Shown here piece after piece: positions 12,662 to 15,888 of a stretch of DNA of 15,888 bases (position 1 is its first letter; each line of letters starts with the position of its first letter). This stretch comes from Oscillospiraceae bacterium (lineage in GTDB: Bacteria > Bacillota > Clostridia > Oscillospirales > Oscillospiraceae). Under the pieces are notes generated by a model, which was given only the letters and a program-made list of their open reading frames with translations, had not been told where the DNA came from and ran no database searches. Both the position numbers and the translations under genes were made by a program. The stretch is from positions 1 to 15,888 of the forward strand of contig JAQVYO010000027.1 in NCBI GenBank assembly GCA_028708585.1, read 5' to 3'.

Positions 12662-13438
12662 TTATCTGTTTTTAAAGTTTTTTGCCTCTCGCTTTTCAAG
12701 GAACGCGCTCATGCTCTCATGCTTATCCTCGGTGGAGAAGCAAAGGCCGAATGCTTCGGATTCAAACGCGAGAGCGGTGTTGATGTCGGCCTGCATGCCC
12801 TTGCGGATGCAAAGCTTCGCCTGGCGAACGGCAACCTGAGGCATAACGGCAATGGATTCCGCAAGCTTCATTGCTTCATCCATCAGCTGATCGTGGGGGA
12901 CCACCTTGTCCACCAGGCCGATCGCATACGCTTCGTCCGCCTTGACTTTTCTGGTGCTGAGGATCAGCTCCATTGCCTTGCCGTAGCCGATGATCCGGGG
13001 CATTCTCTGGGTGCCGCCAAAGCCGGGGGTAATGCCCAAGCCCACTTCGGGCTGGCCGATGAGAGCCTTTTCGCTGGCGATACGCATGTCGCAGGCCATG
13101 GACAGCTCGCAGCCACCGCCCAGGGCAAAGCCGTTCACCGCGGCGATAACGGGCTTGGCGAGATTTTCGATCTGAAGGAACGTGCTGTTGGCAAGGGCAG
13201 CAAACTCCTGACCTTCAACAGCGGTCATGTCCCTCATGGCGGAGATATCAGCGCCGGCAACAAAGGAACGGCCTTCACCGGTCAGAACAACAACATAGAT
13301 GTTATCATCCTTTGCAACCTGAGTAAAGACGTTAGACAGGTCGTTGAGTACATCAGCGTTCAGTGCGTTCAGAGCCTTGGGACGGCTAATGGTTACGATG
13401 CCTACATGTCCCTTCGTTTCCAATAATACATATGCCAT
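12662..13438 (-). CDS. crt: Enoyl-CoA hydratase / 3-hydroxybutyryl-CoA dehydratase (crotonase)
   Basis: Hydrates crotonyl-CoA to 3-hydroxybutyryl-CoA or the reverse. A 258-residue crotonase-fold protein with oxyanion-hole segments GRSFVAGADISAM (57-69) and NGFALGGGCELSMACD (102-117), and the two catalytic glutamates at Glu111 (GGGCEL) and Glu131 (GQPEVGLGITPGFGGTQR). ATG 13438 is chosen because AAGGAG lies 8 nt upstream and the family N-terminus (VLLETKGHVGIVTISRP) follows; an in-frame extension to 13480 has no support. First gene of crt-hbd, with its own promoter. The product next door makes the four-carbon substrate likely, but chain-length preference cannot be read here. Confidence 0.95.
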   Translation of the reverse strand: MAYVLLETKGHVGIVTISRPKALNALNADVLNDLSNVFTQVAKDDNIYVVVLTGEGRSFVAGADISAMRDMTAVEGQEFAALANSTFLQIENLAKPVIAAVNGFALGGGCELSMACDMRIASEKALIGQPEVGLGITPGFGGTQRMPRIIGYGKAMELILSTRKVKADEAYAIGLVDKVVPHDQLMDEAMKLAESIAVMPQVAVRQAKLCIRKGMQADINTALAFESEAFGLCFSTEDKHESMSAFLEKREAKNFKNR

Positions 13439-13505
13439 GTTTCTCACTCCTTCATGAATTGGGCTATTTTTTCTCTTCACATATGAAGATTAACTACCAA
13501 TCTTT

Positions 13506-13534
13506 AGTATAGCTTTTTTGTATAAAAGAATCAA
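13506..13534 (-). promoter_or_regulatory. Sigma-A-type promoter of crt-hbd
   Basis: On the minus strand: TTGATT (13529-13534), a 17-nt spacer and TATACT (13506-13511). The leader contains a small CTTCA/TGAAG hairpin (13477-13490). A second TATAAT (13569-13574) lies upstream without a matching -35. I see no TTGTTAA/TTAACAA Rex-type operator. Confidence 0.75.
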
Positions 13535-13650
13535 GCCTTTTTCTAAAAAAGGAGGTCATTTTTTTCAAATTATACGAAAAAAACGAAAGATAGGATTCTT
13601 TTAGGCGTTGAGATTTGTTTAAAAACCGAGAAGAAGCATGTATGGCGGCC

Positions 13651-13688
13651 AAAAGCCCGGGCCGCCCAAGCTTTCCCGCGGCCCGGGC
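13651..13688 (-). terminator. Intrinsic terminator of murC
   Basis: GCCCGGGCCGC (13655-13665) and GCGGCCCGGGC (13678-13688) form a perfect 11-bp GC stem, followed on the minus strand by TTTT (13651-13654). It starts about 30 nt after the murC stop. Confidence 0.8.
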
Positions 13689-13720
13689 GTCAAACGGCAT
13701 ATTTGAAGAACGCAATTTTG

Positions 13721-15115
13721 TCAGGATGCGGTTTCCTGGTTTTCACCAGACAGCAGCGCATCGCCCACCTTGTAAATATCGCCGGCGCCCACAGTTAAAA
13801 TCAAGTCTCCGGGGCGGGCGATGTCCCGCAGGCAGGCGGCCAGCTCCGGAAGGGTTGCAAAATAGCGCGCGCCCGGAATCCGCTCCGCTAAGTCCCGGGA
13901 AGAAATGCCGATGGTGTTTTGTTCCCGTGCCGCGTAGATCTCGGCCAGAAGCGCGATGTCCGGCACCTGCAGCTCCCGGACAAAATCTTCAAACAGGGCC
14001 TTGGTGCGCGTGTAGGTATGAGGCTGAAAGGCGCAGATGATTCGGCTGCACCCCAGCTGTTTGGCCGCTTCCAGAAGGACGTGCAGTTCGCTGGGGTGAT
14101 GCGCATAGTCATCGTAAATAAGCGCGCCGTTGAAAACGCCTTTGCGCTGAAACCTTCTGTCCGTTCCATGAAAGCCGGAAAGCCCTCGGGCGGCGGCGTC
14201 CCCCGGAACATGCAGGGCGTAGGCAACGGCCGCGGCGGCCAGCGCGTTGGAGACATTGTGGGCGCCGAGAACGTTCAGTTCCGCTCTGGCGTAAAAGCTG
14301 CCGCCGCAGATAATATCAAATGCGGGCAACCCTCCGTCCCAGGTGAGGTTTTGACAATGAACGAAGGCCTCCTCCGAACATCCAAAGGTAGTAAACGGAC
14401 GGGAAAGGCTGGAAACCGCGCCCATAGCGCCTGGATTGTCGGCGTTGACCAGCACATGCCCTTCTTTGGGAACCAAATTTGCAAAGGCGCCAAAGGAATG
14501 CTGGATGTCTTGGAGATCCTGGAAAAAGTCCAGATGGTCTTCCTCCACATTTAAAATGACCGCCACGGTGGGGAAAAAGCGCAGAAAAGAATTGCAGTAT
14601 TCACAGGACTCTAAAATAATGCTGTCTCCCTTTCCCACCCGGTGGCCCGCACCTAAAAGAGGCAGGGTTCCGCCGATCATGACGGTGGGGTCCAGCCCTG
14701 CTTCCATGAAAATATGAGTGACCATGGAAGTGGTGGTGGTTTTCCCGTGGGTTCCGGCGATGCAAATGGCGTTTTTGTAGCTGCGCATAATGGAACCCCA
14801 GGCCGACGCCCGTTCAAACACCGGGATGCCCATGGCCCTGGCCGCCTGGATTTCCGGGTTGTCGTCGTGCGCGGCGGCGGTACGGATCAGCAGGTCGGCC
14901 CCAGCGGCGTTTTCGGGGCGGTGACCGATGGACACCGGGATGCCCACCTCTCTCAGGTGTGCAACCGCGCCGCTGTCCCGCATGTCCGATCCGGTAATCA
15001 CCATGCCGTACTGATGCAGAACTTCGGCCAGCGCGCACATGGAGACTCCGCCGATGCCCACAAGGTGTGCCCGCATTCCGGGCCGGATATAGTTGTGTAT
15101 ATCAGATAAACCCAT
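13721..15115 (-). CDS. murC: UDP-N-acetylmuramate--L-alanine ligase
   Basis: ATP-dependent addition of L-alanine to UDP-MurNAc, the first amino-acid step of peptidoglycan precursor synthesis, in the cytosol. It has 464 residues in the three-domain Mur ligase layout: N-terminal nucleotide-sugar domain with LVGIGGVSMCALAEVL (18-33), central ATPase with P-loop GTHGKTTTT (121-129), ESCEYCNSF, ILNVEEDHLDFF, and C-terminal DDYAHHPSEL followed by AFQPHTYTRT. I prefer ATG 15115 (G-rich GGGGGG 5 nt upstream, weak) to the longer GTG reading at 15148, which has no ribosome site and adds 11 residues without family support. It has its own promoter and terminator, so it is probably monocistronic, outside any division and cell wall cluster. 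Confidence 0.95.
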   Translation of the reverse strand: MGLSDIHNYIRPGMRAHLVGIGGVSMCALAEVLHQYGMVITGSDMRDSGAVAHLREVGIPVSIGHRPENAAGADLLIRTAAAHDDNPEIQAARAMGIPVFERASAWGSIMRSYKNAICIAGTHGKTTTTSMVTHIFMEAGLDPTVMIGGTLPLLGAGHRVGKGDSIILESCEYCNSFLRFFPTVAVILNVEEDHLDFFQDLQDIQHSFGAFANLVPKEGHVLVNADNPGAMGAVSSLSRPFTTFGCSEEAFVHCQNLTWDGGLPAFDIICGGSFYARAELNVLGAHNVSNALAAAAVAYALHVPGDAAARGLSGFHGTDRRFQRKGVFNGALIYDDYAHHPSELHVLLEAAKQLGCSRIICAFQPHTYTRTKALFEDFVRELQVPDIALLAEIYAAREQNTIGISSRDLAERIPGARYFATLPELAACLRDIARPGDLILTVGAGDIYKVGDALLSGENQETAS

Positions 15116-15206
15116 AAAGACCCCCCAAGCATTGGTTGGAAAATTCACGTATGTCTGATGAAATTTGGAAAGCGGAAAGCCGCCTTTATCAGAGGTTCAA
15201 TTTTAC

Positions 15207-15235
15207 ATTATACTATAACTTGGGGAAGATAACAA
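15207..15235 (-). promoter_or_regulatory. Sigma-A-type promoter of murC
   Basis: On the minus strand: TTGTTA (15230-15235), a 17-nt spacer and a consensus TATAAT (15207-15212). The leader is about 85 nt, with a small GCGG/CCGC hairpin. Confidence 0.8.
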
Positions 15236-15281
15236 GCTGCGTTTCCCTGTTTTACCAGTATACCCGCACCCGGAAGAATTG

Positions 15282-15314
15282 ATACCAAAAGGCAGAATAA
15301 GGGCCTGCCTTTTG
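15282..15314 (-). terminator. Intrinsic terminator after the TrpB2 gene
   Basis: CAAAAGGCAG (15286-15295) pairs perfectly with CTGCCTTTTG (15305-15314). On the minus strand the T-run is the 3' foot of the stem. It begins about 20 nt after the stop of the TrpB2 gene and separates it from murC. Confidence 0.65.
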
Positions 15315-15335
15315 CAAAGTCAGATGGCTTTCGCG

Positions 15336-15887
15336 CTATTTTTCAGGAATGTTCGGAAGCCCGGCAAACCCGGCTTCCAGATCCTTGTCCGCTGGAATAT
15401 AGTCGGTCATGGTGCCGTCGTTGAAGGACATGTAGGCCGCAAGGTCGAAGTAGCCGGTGCCGCTTAATCCGAACAGGATGGTTTTGGCCTCGCCGGTTTC
15501 TTTGCACTTTATGGCTTCGTCTATGGCAACCCGGATGGCGTGAGAGGATTCGGGAGCGGGAAGGATGCCCTCTACCCGTGCAAAATAGGTTGCCGCCTCA
15601 AAGACTTTGGTCTGTTCCACCGACCGGGCTTCATCCAAAAATCCGTCATGGTACAGCTTGGACAAAATAGGGCTCATGCCATGATACCGCAGGCCGCCCG
15701 CGTGGTTGGAGGAGGGGATGAAACCGGAGCCGAGCGTATACATTTTGGCCAGGGGAGTTACCTTTCCGGTGTCGCAGAAATCATAGGCATACCGGCCTCT
15801 TGTGAGGGTAGGGCAGGAAGCGGGTTCCACTGCGATAAAGTAAGGGGTTTTCCTTCCCGCCAGCCGGTCGGCCATAAAGGGGGATAT
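15336..15887 (-). CDS. Tryptophan synthase beta chain, TrpB2 type, N-terminal part outside window
   Basis: C-terminal 183 residues of a PLP-dependent TrpB-like enzyme; the frame is still open at the right edge (ISPF precedes the first visible ATG codon), so about 270 residues are missing if the length is typical of TrpB2 (about 450). Diagnostic for TrpB2 rather than TrpB1 are FIAVEPASCPTLTRG, SNHAGGLRYHGMSPILSKL and ARVEGILPAPESSHA. The tail GLSGTGYFDLAAY is the PLP phosphate/ring region. TrpB2 enzymes make tryptophan from indole and serine, often without needing TrpA for activity, and may salvage free indole. This copy is about 4.7 kb from the canonical trpB, in the opposite orientation with its own terminator. 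The lysine and glycine-rich loop cannot be checked here. Confidence 0.92.
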   Translation of the reverse strand: MSPFMADRLAGRKTPYFIAVEPASCPTLTRGRYAYDFCDTGKVTPLAKMYTLGSGFIPSSNHAGGLRYHGMSPILSKLYHDGFLDEARSVEQTKVFEAATYFARVEGILPAPESSHAIRVAIDEAIKCKETGEAKTILFGLSGTGYFDLAAYMSFNDGTMTDYIPADKDLEAGFAGLPNIPEK

Positions 15888-15888
15888 G

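Noticed and set aside
13477..13600. Possible Rex operator upstream of crt
   Set aside because: No TTGTTAA-type inverted repeat; the only palindrome is a small CTTCA/TGAAG hairpin in the leader.
1..15888. CRISPR arrays, transposons, prophage, toxin-antitoxin pairs, tRNA or rRNA genes
   Set aside because: I looked for regular repeat-spacer units, transposase or integrase motifs, paired small ORFs and tRNA-like folds and saw none.

Overview
The window is a chromosomal stretch from a moderately GC-rich member of the Bacillota, most likely class Clostridia and perhaps Oscillospirales/Ruminococcaceae. The evidence is a T-box leader in front of the trp genes, strong purine-rich ribosome binding sites with GTG/TTG starts, intrinsic terminators at most unit ends, a Fur-family gene, and a crotonase/3-hydroxybutyryl-CoA dehydrogenase pair typical of butyrate-type metabolism. 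The genus cannot be fixed from sequence alone. No transposase, phage, plasmid, CRISPR, rRNA or tRNA gene is visible.

Layout. Positions 1-848 (+) hold nearly all of metF. It converges, over a bidirectional terminator, on a minus-strand unit of HD-domain protein, sirtuin and stand-alone biotin ligase (3130 to 979). A GC-rich structured gap (3179-3354) separates this from a minus-strand MOSC-domain gene (3792-3355) and a Fur-family regulator (4439-3996). Between fur and trp are two back-to-back sigma-A-type promoters and a tryptophan-type T-box with UGG specifier and terminator (4440-5054). The complete operon trpE-G-D-C-F-B-A (5055-11445, +) follows; every junction overlaps, and a strong terminator ends it. 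A 353-bp gap (11446-11798) holds that terminator, an unexplained structured element and a 16-bp perfect hairpin. Then come minus-strand crt-hbd (13438-11799), murC (15115-13721) and the C-terminal part of a TrpB2-type synthase that runs off the right edge.

How the genes fit together. The seven trp products convert chorismate to tryptophan, and uncharged tRNA-Trp should release transcription through the T-box. The truncated TrpB2 is a second, physically separate beta-type synthase 4.7 kb from the canonical TrpB. Crt and Hbd catalyse adjacent steps between acetoacetyl-CoA and crotonyl-CoA. BirA (class I, no DNA-binding domain) biotinylates carboxylase carriers, and the sirtuin removes acyl groups from lysines; both act on lysine side chains and share a transcript. 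MurC makes UDP-MurNAc-L-alanine for peptidoglycan.

The region is mainly housekeeping. The least explained DNA is the element at about 11583-11693, the three-way-junction palindrome at 3236-3290, and the paired palindromes over the fur start region. I did not find a clear new multi-gene system.
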